NCBI RefSeq assembly: GCF_900105165.1
Contig: NZ_LT629740.1
Span: 248,001-312,000 of the forward strand
Direction: 5' to 3'
DNA length: 64,000 bases
Source of the DNA: Mucilaginibacter mallensis
GTDB lineage: Bacteria > Bacteroidota > Bacteroidia > Sphingobacteriales > Sphingobacteriaceae
Below the pieces are notes generated by a model that saw only the letters and a program-made list of their open reading frames with translations, made no database searches and was not told where the DNA came from. A program made the translations under genes and the position numbers. Shown piece by piece: positions 8,327 to 16,433 of the stretch; within the stretch, counting starts at the first letter, position 1; each line of letters starts with the position of its first letter.

Positions 8327-10213
8327 ATGAACCCATTTATTGAACTGGGAATCCGTCATGATATTGTTAATGCCATCTCTGAGTTAGGATTTGAAAATCC
8401 TACGCCAATCCAGGAACAGTCAATTCCGGTATTGTTAACAGGCAGCAACGATTTTGTCGGATTAGCCCAAACCGGGACCGGTAAGACTGCTGCCTTTGGA
8501 CTGCCATTATTAGAACTACTGGATTTCGAAGAAAACTATCCGCAGGCACTTATATTGTGCCCAACGCGCGAACTTTGTTTACAAATTACTAATGATTTGA
8601 ACAATTACTCCAAAAATATGCCCAACGTACACGTTGTTGCTGTTTATGGTGGAGCAAGTATTTCAGATCAATTACGCCAGATTAAACGCGGTGTGCAAAT
8701 TGTTGTTGCTACACCCGGGCGTATGCTTGATATCATCAATCGTAAAGCGATTGATTTTTCGAAGGTTAAGTTTGTAGTTTTAGACGAAGCTGATGAAATG
8801 CTCAACATGGGCTTTCAGGAAGACATTGACAGTATTCTCTCTACTACGCCCGACGAGAAAAAAACATGGCTGTTTTCAGCCACCATGCCTGCCGAAGTTC
8901 GCAGGATCGCGAAAAAATACATGACCGATCCGCATGAGCTTACCATGGGCACAAAAAACACAGGTAATGCTAACATTGAGCACGAATATTACATCATCCG
9001 TGCCCGTGACAAGTATGCCGCTTTTAAACGTATTGTTGATTTTAACCCTGAAATTTTCGGTATTGTATTTTGCCGTACCAAAATTGAAACTCAGGAAATT
9101 GCTGAGTCATTAATTAAAGACGGTTACAATGCCGATTCTTTACATGGTGACTTATCACAACAACAACGTGATAAAGTAATGAAACGCTACCGCGACCGCA
9201 GCCTGCAATTATTAATTGCTACTGATGTTGCTGCACGTGGTATTGATGTTAATGATGTAACACACGTTATTAACTATTCATTACCTGATGAATTGGAGAA
9301 TTACACCCACCGTAGCGGCCGTACAGCCCGTGCAGGTAAAACAGGTGTATCAATTTCTATCATCAACGGTAAGGAGCTTGGTAAAATCCGCCAGATAGAA
9401 AGAGTTATCGGCAAGAAATTTATTAAAGCTGAAATACCAACAGGATTTGACGTTGTTGAAAAACAATTGTTTGCCCTGGTACATAAAGTACACAATGTTG
9501 AAGTTAATGAGCAGCAAATTGAACAGTACACTCCACGTATAATGGAAGAGTTCAAAGAGCTGAGCAAGGAAGATATTATTAAACGCTTTGCATCATTAGA
9601 GTTTAACCGCTTTTTAGAATATTACAAAAACGCACCTGATTTGAACGCTGCCGTTGAAGAGCGCCGTCCGTTTGAAGAACGTGGTGAGCGTGGCGAACGC
9701 GGAGAACGTGCTCCACGCAGCGGTGGTAAATCAGAATTTACCCGTTTGTTTATAAACTTAGGTTCAGTTGATGAATTTAACCGTGGCGATTTGCTGGGTT
9801 ACATTTGCAATAACACCAAAATAAGCGGCCGCACAGTTGGTAAAATTGATGTAAAGGGTGTTTACTCTTTCTTTGAAGTTGCCAATGATGATGTTGAGAA
9901 AGTAATGACCGGCTTTAAAGGTATTGATTTTAAAGGCCGCGAAGTTAGAATAGAAGTATCAGGCGAAGGTACCAGCAGCACCCGTACAGGTGGTGAACGT
10001 CGTGAAGGTGGCTACAACCGTTCAGGTGGTGGCGAACGTCGCGAAGGTGGCTATAACCGTTCAGGTGGTGGTGAAAGAAGCGGAAGCGGCGAACGTCGTG
10101 AAGGCGGCTTTAACCGTGAGCGCAGTAATGCAGGTGGTTCAGCTGGTGGTGGTTTCCGTGATTTTTCAGGCAAACGCCGTGAAGATCGCCCTGAACGCCG
10201 CAGAAGATTTTAG
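8327..10213 (+). CDS. DEAD-box ATP-dependent RNA helicase with DbpA-like RNA-binding domain and RGG-rich tail
   Basis: A 628-residue RNA helicase of the DeaD/CsdA/CshA type, likely acting in ribosome assembly, RNA decay or cold adaptation. In order it has a Q motif (GFENPTPIQ, 21-29), Walker A AQTGTGKT (47-54), DEAD (153-156), SAT (184-186), motif VI HRSGRTARAG, a DbpA-like RNA-binding domain (about 470-550, GSVDEFNRGDLLGYI) and a tail rich in GGERREGGYNRS repeats that is probably disordered and RNA-binding. The ATG at 8327 is chosen because the -7 box at 8278-8285 leaves almost no leader for the in-frame TTG at 8294. The paralogue-level name cannot be settled from motifs alone. Confidence 0.93.
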   Translation: MNPFIELGIRHDIVNAISELGFENPTPIQEQSIPVLLTGSNDFVGLAQTGTGKTAAFGLPLLELLDFEENYPQALILCPTRELCLQITNDLNNYSKNMPNVHVVAVYGGASISDQLRQIKRGVQIVVATPGRMLDIINRKAIDFSKVKFVVLDEADEMLNMGFQEDIDSILSTTPDEKKTWLFSATMPAEVRRIAKKYMTDPHELTMGTKNTGNANIEHEYYIIRARDKYAAFKRIVDFNPEIFGIVFCRTKIETQEIAESLIKDGYNADSLHGDLSQQQRDKVMKRYRDRSLQLLIATDVAARGIDVNDVTHVINYSLPDELENYTHRSGRTARAGKTGVSISIINGKELGKIRQIERVIGKKFIKAEIPTGFDVVEKQLFALVHKVHNVEVNEQQIEQYTPRIMEEFKELSKEDIIKRFASLEFNRFLEYYKNAPDLNAAVEERRPFEERGERGERGERAPRSGGKSEFTRLFINLGSVDEFNRGDLLGYICNNTKISGRTVGKIDVKGVYSFFEVANDDVEKVMTGFKGIDFKGREVRIEVSGEGTSSTRTGGERREGGYNRSGGGERREGGYNRSGGGERSGSGERREGGFNRERSNAGGSAGGGFRDFSGKRREDRPERRRRF

Positions 10214-10271
10214 TTTTCATATTGCTTCTTAACAGAAGCATTTGAGTTTGTTTAGTTTAGTTTAGTTTGAT

Positions 10272-10308
10272 GAAGCCTCCCGTCGTAAGATCCGGGGGGC
10301 TTTCGTTT
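10272..10308 (+). terminator. Rho-independent terminator after helicase gene
   Basis: The stem AAGCCTCCCG/CGGGGGGCTT with a short loop is followed by TTCGTTTT. It lies just after a (TTTAG)n run at about 10245-10269. The minus-strand lipoprotein gene ends at 10308, so the hairpin may serve both directions. Confidence 0.8.
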
Positions 10309-10628
10309 TATTTAGTAAATGCGATGGTTGCCGAATCGGGCGTAACCAACTCCAGCTGATGCTCGTCGACCTTTACTATAGCATATTTGGTATAGGGCAG
10401 ATTGCCCTCAAATGAAGTATAAATAGTATCACCCTTAATAAAATAATCCTCCGGATCAGGCGAATCACTCTCCAGGGCGAAAGACTTGTCGGTAATTTTA
10501 AGTTTGCTGCCATCGGCCTTTGAATGCCACTCGCCTACCAGTTTCTTGTTTGATGTATTTTTACATGCCGGGGTAAATAGTATAAATGCACATGCTGCGT
10601 GCACAAATATCAAGGGGTAGTTTTTCAT
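10308..10628 (-). CDS. Small hypothetical lipoprotein
   Basis: This 106-residue protein has a hydrophobic N-terminus ending in a lipobox-like FTPAC with the acylated Cys at 22, so it is predicted to be a lipoprotein. The mature part (GEWHSKADGSKLKITDKSF and following, with repeated short beta-strand patterns) looks like a small lipocalin-like or META-type beta domain. That is only an impression. It is followed in the minus direction by the shared terminator at 10272-10308 and preceded by another small exported protein 23 bp upstream. Specific function is not recognised. Confidence 0.65.
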   Translation of the reverse strand: MKNYPLIFVHAACAFILFTPACKNTSNKKLVGEWHSKADGSKLKITDKSFALESDSPDPEDYFIKGDTIYTSFEGNLPYTKYAIVKVDEHQLELVTPDSATIAFTK

Positions 10629-10651
10629 GGCAACAAACGTTTAATTCCAGA

Positions 10652-10930
10652 TTATCGGTCTTTTAATTCCGATTTTTTACAGTAATACTTATGTCCCTTT
10701 GAATTTACATAATAATAATGAGAATATTTATCAATGTAAATAGTTTGGCCTTTAGGGCCCGTTTTGCCTTTATATTTTTTGTCAACAACAGCGGCTTTAC
10801 CTTTAGCGGCAATTTCTGATGTTTTGTGGCCAACTGCTTTGGCGTCTTTGTTTACTGTACTTTGTGCATGGCTTTGAGTGGCCACGAATAATCCTGTTGC
10901 TAAAAATGCAATCTTAAATAAGTTTTTCAT
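10652..10930 (-). CDS. Small secreted basic protein, unknown function
   Basis: The protein has 92 residues with a signal peptide MKNLFKIAFLATGLFVATQS and a likely cleavage at SHAQ. The mature part is Lys- and Tyr-rich, with a motif GPKGQTIYIDKYSHYYYV that resembles short Gly-Pro/Tyr-rich modules seen in small Bacteroidota exported proteins. No enzymatic motif is seen. It lies between gpsA and the small lipoprotein on the same strand, 35 bp after gpsA ends, so it may be co-transcribed. Confidence 0.65.
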   Translation of the reverse strand: MKNLFKIAFLATGLFVATQSHAQSTVNKDAKAVGHKTSEIAAKGKAAVVDKKYKGKTGPKGQTIYIDKYSHYYYVNSKGHKYYCKKSELKDR

Positions 10931-10965
10931 GTTGCTTGTTAATTGAGTTATGTTGTGATATATAC

Positions 10966-11973
10966 TTAACTCAATTCTTCGGCTAAATGTTTCATTTCTA
11001 ATGCAGGGGAATGTTTTTGGTACAGAATATTATATACAGCGTTGCAAATAGGCATGTGTACTTTGTAGTTTTTGTTTACCTCGTGTAGGCAATTTACAGC
11101 ATAATAACCTTCGGCTATCATGTTCATTTCTAATTGCGCCGATCTAACGGTGTAGCCCTTGCCTATCATGTTGCCAAAGGTACGGTTACGGCTAAACTGG
11201 GAGTAAGCAGTAACCATTAGATCACCCAGATAGGCCGATTCTTTTATATCCCTGTCGATAGGATGTACGGTATCAACAAAGCGTTCCAACTCGCGTATAG
11301 CGTTTGATATTAATACCGATTGAAAATTATCGCCATAACCTATGCCGTGGCATATGCCGCTGGCAATAGCGTATACATTTTTTAGTACAGCGCCGTACTC
11401 TGTGCCATATATATCGTCGGATACATTGGTTTTAATATAGCGGGTATTTATCATCCCGGCAAACTCAGCTGCCAGCTCAATATCGCGCGAGGCAATTGTT
11501 AAATAAGATAATTTCTCAAGCGCCACTTCTTCAGCATGGCATGGCCCGCTGATCACTACAAAATCATCAAATGATACGTTGTAATGCTGGTTTAAAAATT
11601 CGCCGATGATCTGGTTTTCATCGGGTACTATACCTTTTATGGCTGATACTATTTTTTTGCCTGCCAGATCAGCAGGGGTAATACCTTTTAATGCATCTTT
11701 CAGGAACGCGGCAGGTACATTCAGCAATATAAAATCTGCCGGTGTTATCAGTTCTTTAAGATTGGTTGAGATATTGGCTGTGGGTACTTTAATATCAACA
11801 GAGCTCAGGTAATTAGGGTTGTGCCCGAATTTATGGATATGCTCAACCGCTTGCGTGCTGCGCATCCACCAAAAAATCTCCTTCTCAGTAACATTGTCCG
11901 AGAGCATTTTAACATTAGCAGTAGCCCAACTGCCCCCGCCTACAACCGTGATCTTATTTTTTTGCTTAATCAT
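10966..11973 (-). CDS. gpsA: NAD(P)H-dependent glycerol-3-phosphate dehydrogenase
   Basis: This 335-residue enzyme reduces dihydroxyacetone phosphate to sn-glycerol 3-phosphate, the backbone for phospholipid synthesis. It shows an N-terminal Rossmann motif VVGGGSWATA (about 10-19), the family block FVVISGPCHAEEV and the catalytic-lysine region YGAVLKNVYAIASGICHGIGYG. The ATG at 11973 is preferred; the two codons before it are in-frame TTGs. A terminator-like hairpin ends six bases upstream of this ATG, which is unusual and may mean attenuation or a short transcript boundary. Confidence 0.95.
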   Translation of the reverse strand: MIKQKNKITVVGGGSWATANVKMLSDNVTEKEIFWWMRSTQAVEHIHKFGHNPNYLSSVDIKVPTANISTNLKELITPADFILLNVPAAFLKDALKGITPADLAGKKIVSAIKGIVPDENQIIGEFLNQHYNVSFDDFVVISGPCHAEEVALEKLSYLTIASRDIELAAEFAGMINTRYIKTNVSDDIYGTEYGAVLKNVYAIASGICHGIGYGDNFQSVLISNAIRELERFVDTVHPIDRDIKESAYLGDLMVTAYSQFSRNRTFGNMIGKGYTVRSAQLEMNMIAEGYYAVNCLHEVNKNYKVHMPICNAVYNILYQKHSPALEMKHLAEELS

Positions 11974-11978
11974 CAACA

Positions 11979-12022
11979 AAATAAAAATGTCCTGCCTGGA
12001 AATTGTTTTTCCGGGCAGGACA
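11979..12022 (-). terminator. Terminator-like hairpin immediately upstream of gpsA
   Basis: The arms TGTCCTGCC (11988-11996) and GGCAGGACA (12014-12022) form a perfect 9-bp stem with a 17-nt loop. On the minus strand the stem is followed by TTTTTATTTTG. It would end transcripts from the adaptor gene side, but it sits right against the gpsA start codon at 11973. Confidence 0.75.
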
Positions 12023-12098
12023 AATATAGGTAGATGTGAGATATGAGATGTTAGATTTGAGATTTTATTTGTAAGCGTTCTGAAGATTAAAAAAGGGA

Positions 12099-12168
12099 GT
12101 CATGCTGAGGCACTCGAAGCATGCGGGCAAAGGCCTCTACGCTTACCCTTCGAGTGCCTCAGCATGAC
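12099..12168. repeat. Perfect palindrome with 21-bp arms (family 1-like)
   Basis: The arms beginning GTCATGCTGAGGCACTCG and their exact reverse complement pair over 21 bp around a loop of about 28 bp. The outer word GTCATGCTGAG resembles the GTCATTCTGAG arms at 7489-7565. Confidence 0.85.
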
Positions 12169-12294
12169 CCCACGCTCAGTATTTGTAAGAAATATTTCCG
12201 TCGGACACCCATGGTATTTAGATATGAGATAGGAAACTTCTAATTTGCGTGGTGCAAACGCGGGCCTCCCATCTCAAATCTCATATCAATCCTT

Positions 12295-13635
12295 CTAGTT
12301 ATCAGCTGGCTTGTCAAATAGTTTTGATTTGTCAACTTTCTCAACCAACATGCCATCGCTCAATGTTTTTGATATAGCGGAGTATGGTGCCGATACTACT
12401 TCATCGCCTTTTTTAAGGCCGGTTAATACCTGTATGTAGCTATCATCCTGTATGCCTGTAGTAACTAATACCTGTTTCAGTTTGCCGGCATTGTATACAA
12501 ATACATATTCCTTAACAACGGTACTCATTTTTACCTGTTTGTCATCATCGCTGCTGCTGGCATCACCTGGTTTAGTTGCCTTTTTCTCTTCGCGGGTAGT
12601 TACCGATTGTATCGGAACGGTTATGCCATGCACGTGATTGGTCCTGATATCAACTGTAGCAGTTAATCCCGGGCGGAAAGGTGAAGGGTTAGTAGCAGTT
12701 TTGTTAAGCAATGCCATGTATGATTCAGGGTTGATACGCACTTTAACCGTGAAGTTGGTAACCTGATCGGCATTGGTGCCCACCACATTTGCCGAGCTAC
12801 CAATTTCTGATACAGCGCCTGAGAATTTTTTATCCACAAATGCATCCACATCAATATTTGATGAATCGCCAAGCTCTATACGATTGATGTCATTCTCGTT
12901 TACATCAACATTTACATCCATTTTACTCAGATCAGATACAGTCATGATATCAGTACCGGCAAATTGTATGGTGCCCAACACACGGTCACCTTTTTCAACA
13001 GATAGTTTTGATATTACCCCATCAATAGGCGAAAAAATGCTGGTTTTGTCCAGGTCTGCCTGAGCTTCCTGTACCGATGCTGATGATTGCGCCAGGCCAT
13101 AGTTTGAACCGATAACATTTTGTTTGGCAGCTTCAAGCCCGGCTTTCGCACCTTCGTAGCTTGCTTTGGCAGCATCAAACTCGGCTGCTGTAAGTACTTT
13201 GTTATCGAAAAGTGTTTGATCGCGTTTGTAGATGGAAGCCTGGTTATCATAAGTAGCCTGTGCCTGTGCCAGCAATTGTTTTGAGTTGCCTACACTTGCC
13301 TTTTGGGTATTGTATGATGCCACGTTACGTTCAAAAGCAGATTTTAATGCATCGGGCCTTATTTTACACAGCAGCTGGCCTTTTTTAACCACATCGCCCT
13401 CCCTTACAGGCAGCTCAACAATCTCACCCGAAACCTCGGCACTTATTTTCACTTCAAGGTGCGGCTTTATCTTGCCGCTGGCGGTAACGGTTTCAACAAT
13501 GTCGCGTACGGCTACTTTTTCGGTTGCCACCTGCGTTTTGCTTTGGCCGCCTAACAGGCCGGTCATTTTACCTATCACCAGTAAAACGATTACCACGCCA
13601 ACCGTTATTAATATATATTTTGTAGTTTTTCCCAT
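12295..13635 (-). CDS. Efflux periplasmic adaptor (HlyD/MacA/AcrA membrane-fusion protein)
   Basis: The protein has 446 residues with one N-terminal membrane anchor (about 6-27), a biotinyl-lipoyl-like half (VKISAEVSGEIVELPVREGD, KGQLLCKIRP), a long alpha-helical hairpin (about 115-200, Ala/Gln-rich), the returning lipoyl half (TSIFSPIDGVISKLSVEKGD) and beta-barrel and membrane-proximal domains. It would bridge an inner-membrane pump to TolC. The TolC gene lies upstream on the same strand, 133 bp away. No ABC or RND pump gene is adjacent: gpsA is downstream and a deacetylase is divergent upstream. The transported substrate cannot be inferred. Confidence 0.9.
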   Translation of the reverse strand: MGKTTKYILITVGVVIVLLVIGKMTGLLGGQSKTQVATEKVAVRDIVETVTASGKIKPHLEVKISAEVSGEIVELPVREGDVVKKGQLLCKIRPDALKSAFERNVASYNTQKASVGNSKQLLAQAQATYDNQASIYKRDQTLFDNKVLTAAEFDAAKASYEGAKAGLEAAKQNVIGSNYGLAQSSASVQEAQADLDKTSIFSPIDGVISKLSVEKGDRVLGTIQFAGTDIMTVSDLSKMDVNVDVNENDINRIELGDSSNIDVDAFVDKKFSGAVSEIGSSANVVGTNADQVTNFTVKVRINPESYMALLNKTATNPSPFRPGLTATVDIRTNHVHGITVPIQSVTTREEKKATKPGDASSSDDDKQVKMSTVVKEYVFVYNAGKLKQVLVTTGIQDDSYIQVLTGLKKGDEVVSAPYSAISKTLSDGMLVEKVDKSKLFDKPADN

Positions 13636-13639
13636 GATG

Positions 13640-13762
13640 CGTTTGATTTCGGATTTCGGATTTTCGATTTCGGATTTTTTATTTTTTTTAATTTCTTGTC
13701 TTATTATGTAAGCCCAACTTCCTGACTTTCGGTCTTTACTGACTTCCCGACTTTCGGACTTT
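13640..13762. repeat. Word-like repeats between tolC-like and adaptor genes
   Basis: The stretch is built from permutations of GATTTCGGATT (13644-13681) and of CGACTTTCGGACTTT (13722-13760). The same GATTTCGGATT words occur inside radA at about 24711-24737. No reading frame is supported. Confidence 0.7.
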
Positions 13763-13768
13763 TCTATC

Positions 13769-15220
13769 TTACAACGTTATCGGTATACCCAAATAATAGT
13801 CAATTACTTTGCTTCTGAATATAACCGTGTATTTGGCCTGTATCATATCAGTTTCGGCCTTGTTGTAGTTGGTTAATGAGGTATTATAATCAAGCGAGTT
13901 CACCAACCCTACATTATACCTTTGCTGTACTATGTTAAAAGCCTCTTTATTGGCATTGTAAGTTTGTATGGCCGATAGATAACTTTTCTCTGCCGACTCC
14001 ACATCCAGCACCGCCTGCGAAATAGTTTTGGTTAAGGTATTGCGTGCAAGCTGGGTGCTTATTTGCGCGTATTCGTAATTAAGCTTAGCTTTCCTTACCG
14101 AGGTACGTGCCGTAAAGCGGTTGAAAATAGGTATCTGCAAGCTAATGCCTACGCTTTGGTTAAAGTTATCATCAAACTGGCGGGTAAATGAATATGGCCC
14201 GTAAATAGGGTTTGATACCGGCTGTAAGCTATTAACAATAGCGCCTGTTGATGAAACCACACCTATAGGCTGTACAACAGGTGTAGTAAGCCCTGTTATC
14301 CTGAACTTATCCTGTGCGCTTGAGTAGTACGATGCAAGGTTGCCATACAGTGCCAGTGTTGGGTAATAATTGCCCTTGGCTATTTTAATTTGCTGCTGAT
14401 AACTTTTTTCCTGCAATTCAGCCAGGTGCACATCGGGGTTAACGCCCATGGCTGTTTTAGCAACTTCATCAGCATCAAACACTGTTTTAATATCATTAAA
14501 ATGGCTTACATCGGGTTTCTCAACAATAATATCCGAGTCGGGGCTCATTTCCATGTACTGTTTTAATGTCAGGATAGAAGAAGCATATTGGTTTTGCGCC
14601 GTTGTAAGGTTAAGCTCCGCGGTTGACAGGCCCGCTTTTGCCTGCGAAAGATCGGCAAGGGTTTGGTTACCGGCGTTAAAGCTTTTCTGCGACCTGTCGA
14701 GCGTAATATTCGCAATGCCGATTTGCTGTTTGGCGGCAGTTATCAGGTCCATATTTGCCAGTATTTGCAGATAATCGGTCACCACGTTTAAAACAAGGTC
14801 GTTCTTTACTTTCTCTACGCTTGTTTTATCAGCATCGAGTATGAGTTTGTTTTCGATGATCTGGTTGCGCAGCTGCCCGCCCTGGAAAAGCGTAACCTGC
14901 ACTGCCGCGCTGGCATTTACGTTAAAAATTGTTTGATTGGCATACACATAAGCACCTGCTACCGGGCTACGACCAAAACCCCAACCGGCTGTTGGATTTG
15001 CACTTGCGCTGGGTAATAAATTATACTTGCTTTGGTCAACATCCTGGGCAGCTAATGACTGGGTTACCTGTGCCTGTTGTATGGTTAGGTTACGCTGCAA
15101 GGTAAGGTTGACTGCTTTTTGCAGGCTTATTACCTGCTGGGCATTGGCGGTAAAACCAATTGCAGTAAGCATAATACCGAGTAGAATTGCCTTTTTAAAT
15201 TTTAATATATGTTGTGCCAT
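13769..15220 (-). CDS. TolC family outer-membrane efflux protein
   Basis: The protein has 483 residues, a signal peptide (about 1-27, ending TANAQ) and two repeated outer-membrane efflux (OEP) domains made of long Gln/Ala/Asn-rich helices, for example ITLDRSQKSFNAGNQTLADL and its second-half counterpart VQQRYNVGLVNSLDYNTSL. It would form the trimeric outer-membrane channel that pairs with the adaptor encoded next (12295-13635). The gap between the two genes is filled with short TTTCGGATT-type repeats. It is divergent from the deacetylase gene at 15341. Confidence 0.92.
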   Translation of the reverse strand: MAQHILKFKKAILLGIMLTAIGFTANAQQVISLQKAVNLTLQRNLTIQQAQVTQSLAAQDVDQSKYNLLPSASANPTAGWGFGRSPVAGAYVYANQTIFNVNASAAVQVTLFQGGQLRNQIIENKLILDADKTSVEKVKNDLVLNVVTDYLQILANMDLITAAKQQIGIANITLDRSQKSFNAGNQTLADLSQAKAGLSTAELNLTTAQNQYASSILTLKQYMEMSPDSDIIVEKPDVSHFNDIKTVFDADEVAKTAMGVNPDVHLAELQEKSYQQQIKIAKGNYYPTLALYGNLASYYSSAQDKFRITGLTTPVVQPIGVVSSTGAIVNSLQPVSNPIYGPYSFTRQFDDNFNQSVGISLQIPIFNRFTARTSVRKAKLNYEYAQISTQLARNTLTKTISQAVLDVESAEKSYLSAIQTYNANKEAFNIVQQRYNVGLVNSLDYNTSLTNYNKAETDMIQAKYTVIFRSKVIDYYLGIPITL

Positions 15221-15340
15221 AAGGTTATATTTGTCCGTTCACGGATTTGTGATAGACCCGTGCCTTTAATAAAATTATACTTAATGTTGTTAATGGACAG
15301 GCTGCTATGAACTATGAACCATCAACTATTACCTAAAAAA

Positions 15341-15964
15341 ATGTACCTGTTTAAAACACCCTTGCTGCTAAAAAAGCTGTATCCCCAACTTATATGGGAT
15401 ATGAAACAGGACAAACCTTGCATTTATCTCACTTTTGACGATGGCCCCATACCTATTGTTACACCGTTTGTATTAAATATTTTAAAACAGTATAATGCCA
15501 AAGCCACCTTTTTTTGTATCGGCGATAATGTACGCAAACACCCTGACATTTTTGAACAGATAAAGGCTGATGGCCATGCCATCGGCAATCATACCTACAA
15601 CCATTTAAAAGGCTGGAAAACAGATAGCCAGGATTACCTCAAAAATACATTAAAAGCTGATGAATTACTACATACAAAACTTTTTCGTCCGCCCTATGGC
15701 AGGATAAAAAGAGAGCAGATAAAACTACTAAAAAATGCGATACCCGGCATTAAAATGGTGATGTGGGATGTGCTCAGCGGCGACTTTGATATTAACCTGC
15801 AACCGGAGAAATGTTTACAGCGTGTTTTAAAGCACACCCAAAGCGGCTCCATCGTAGTTTTCCACGACAGTCTGAAAGCATTTAACCGCCTGGAATATGT
15901 TTTGCCAAAGGCGATGGAGGTATGGAGCGAGGCAGGGTATAGTTTTGGTGCCCTAAGCGTTTGA
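15341..15964 (+). CDS. Polysaccharide deacetylase (NodB homology, CE4)
   Basis: This 207-residue metal-dependent deacetylase acts on N-acetylated glycans. All five CE4 motifs are visible: TFDDGP (catalytic and metal Asp), HTYNH (metal His pair), RPPYGR, the MWDVLSGDFD block and VVFHDS. No clear signal peptide was found, although the N-terminus is moderately hydrophobic. The ATG at 15341 is preferred over the one at 15314, because the nine extra codons come from a word-like repeat (CTATGAACTATGAACC) that also occurs in other gaps. It is divergent from the TolC gene. The substrate (peptidoglycan, chitin-like or other) is not shown. Confidence 0.9.
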   Translation: MYLFKTPLLLKKLYPQLIWDMKQDKPCIYLTFDDGPIPIVTPFVLNILKQYNAKATFFCIGDNVRKHPDIFEQIKADGHAIGNHTYNHLKGWKTDSQDYLKNTLKADELLHTKLFRPPYGRIKREQIKLLKNAIPGIKMVMWDVLSGDFDINLQPEKCLQRVLKHTQSGSIVVFHDSLKAFNRLEYVLPKAMEVWSEAGYSFGALSV

Positions 15965-16010
15965 GAGGGGAACTTTTTGATAATAAGGGCGACCAATAGT
16001 GCTCGTTTAT

Positions 16011-16064
16011 GTTTTGTCCGTCCGTTCCCGGGGGCCGCTAGTTGCGAACATTTCCGGCCACACC
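16011..16064 (+). repeat. Dispersed repeat of TTGTCCGTCCG type, copy a
   Basis: The ordered words TTGTCCGTCCG, GCGAACA, CCGG and ACCT recur, reversed, at about 21414-21467. A weaker copy lies at about 16204-16262. Confidence 0.6.
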
Positions 16065-16076
16065 TTCTCACCAAGC

Positions 16077-16185
16077 GTCATTGCGAGGAGTGGAACGATG
16101 TGGCAATCCCCGACTATGCAAGTTAACCAAGCTTATCCCTTCGCTCTGTACAGTTTGGGATTGCCACGCTATCGCTCGCAATGAC
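16077..16185. repeat. REP-like palindrome, family 1 copy c
   Basis: The outer arms GTCATTGCGAG/CTCGCAATGAC and the inner arms TGGCAATCCC/GGGATTGCCA pair across a central loop of about 45 bp. The arms match those at 7289-7373. Confidence 0.85.
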
Positions 16186-16367
16186 GATGGCGGAGAGAAT
16201 GAATGCTAATCCGTTCGTCCGCTTAGGGGGATAGGGTGATGCGAACACTTGCGGACGCTTTCAGGGTTTGGTCGTGCGTGGCATGAGTGCGGTGGCATTG
16301 GGTAGATAACATATTTAATTTGAATGTCTTATTTTTTCTTCACTTACAATGCATGTCCTGTTTATTG

Positions 16368-16375
16368 TAAATTTG
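16368..16375 (+). promoter_or_regulatory. Possible -7 box (TAAATTTG) for HEPN-like gene
   Basis: TAAATTTG fits TAnnTTTG and lies 58 bp before the ATG at 16434. No convincing TTTG was found 19-21 bp upstream, so this is weak. Confidence 0.4.
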
Positions 16376-16433
16376 TTTATAACATAAAGTTTAGTTCTTA
16401 AGTGCAAACTAGGCTTCTTAAATAATTAATAAT

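Larger units (their letters stand above)
11974..12294. other. Intergenic region between gpsA and adaptor gene
   Basis: No gene is visible in this 321-bp stretch. It contains the terminator-like hairpin 11979-12022, a word-like repeat (AGATATGAGAT type) at 12033-12066 with an inverted partner near 12268-12289, and a perfect palindrome at 12099-12168. Confidence 0.7.
15965..16433. other. Repeat-rich intergenic region before the HEPN-like gene
   Basis: No gene was found in this 469-bp stretch. It holds a TTGTCCGTCCG...GCGAACA element (16011-16064), a large family 1 palindrome (16077-16185), a diverged GTTCGTCCG...GCGAACA copy (about 16204-16262) and an A+T-rich stretch up to the next gene. Confidence 0.7.

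Noticed and set aside
10241-10270. (TTTAG)n run as a regulatory repeat
   Set aside because: Only about four units, directly before a terminator and after the stop codon; low complexity is enough to explain it.
13286-13711. 141-codon plus-strand ORF opposite the adaptor gene
   Set aside because: Shadow of the periplasmic adaptor coding region, running into repeat sequence.
15314-15340. ATG at 15314 as the deacetylase start
   Set aside because: The first nine codons come from a word-like intergenic repeat, and the ATG at 15341 starts the natural N-terminus.
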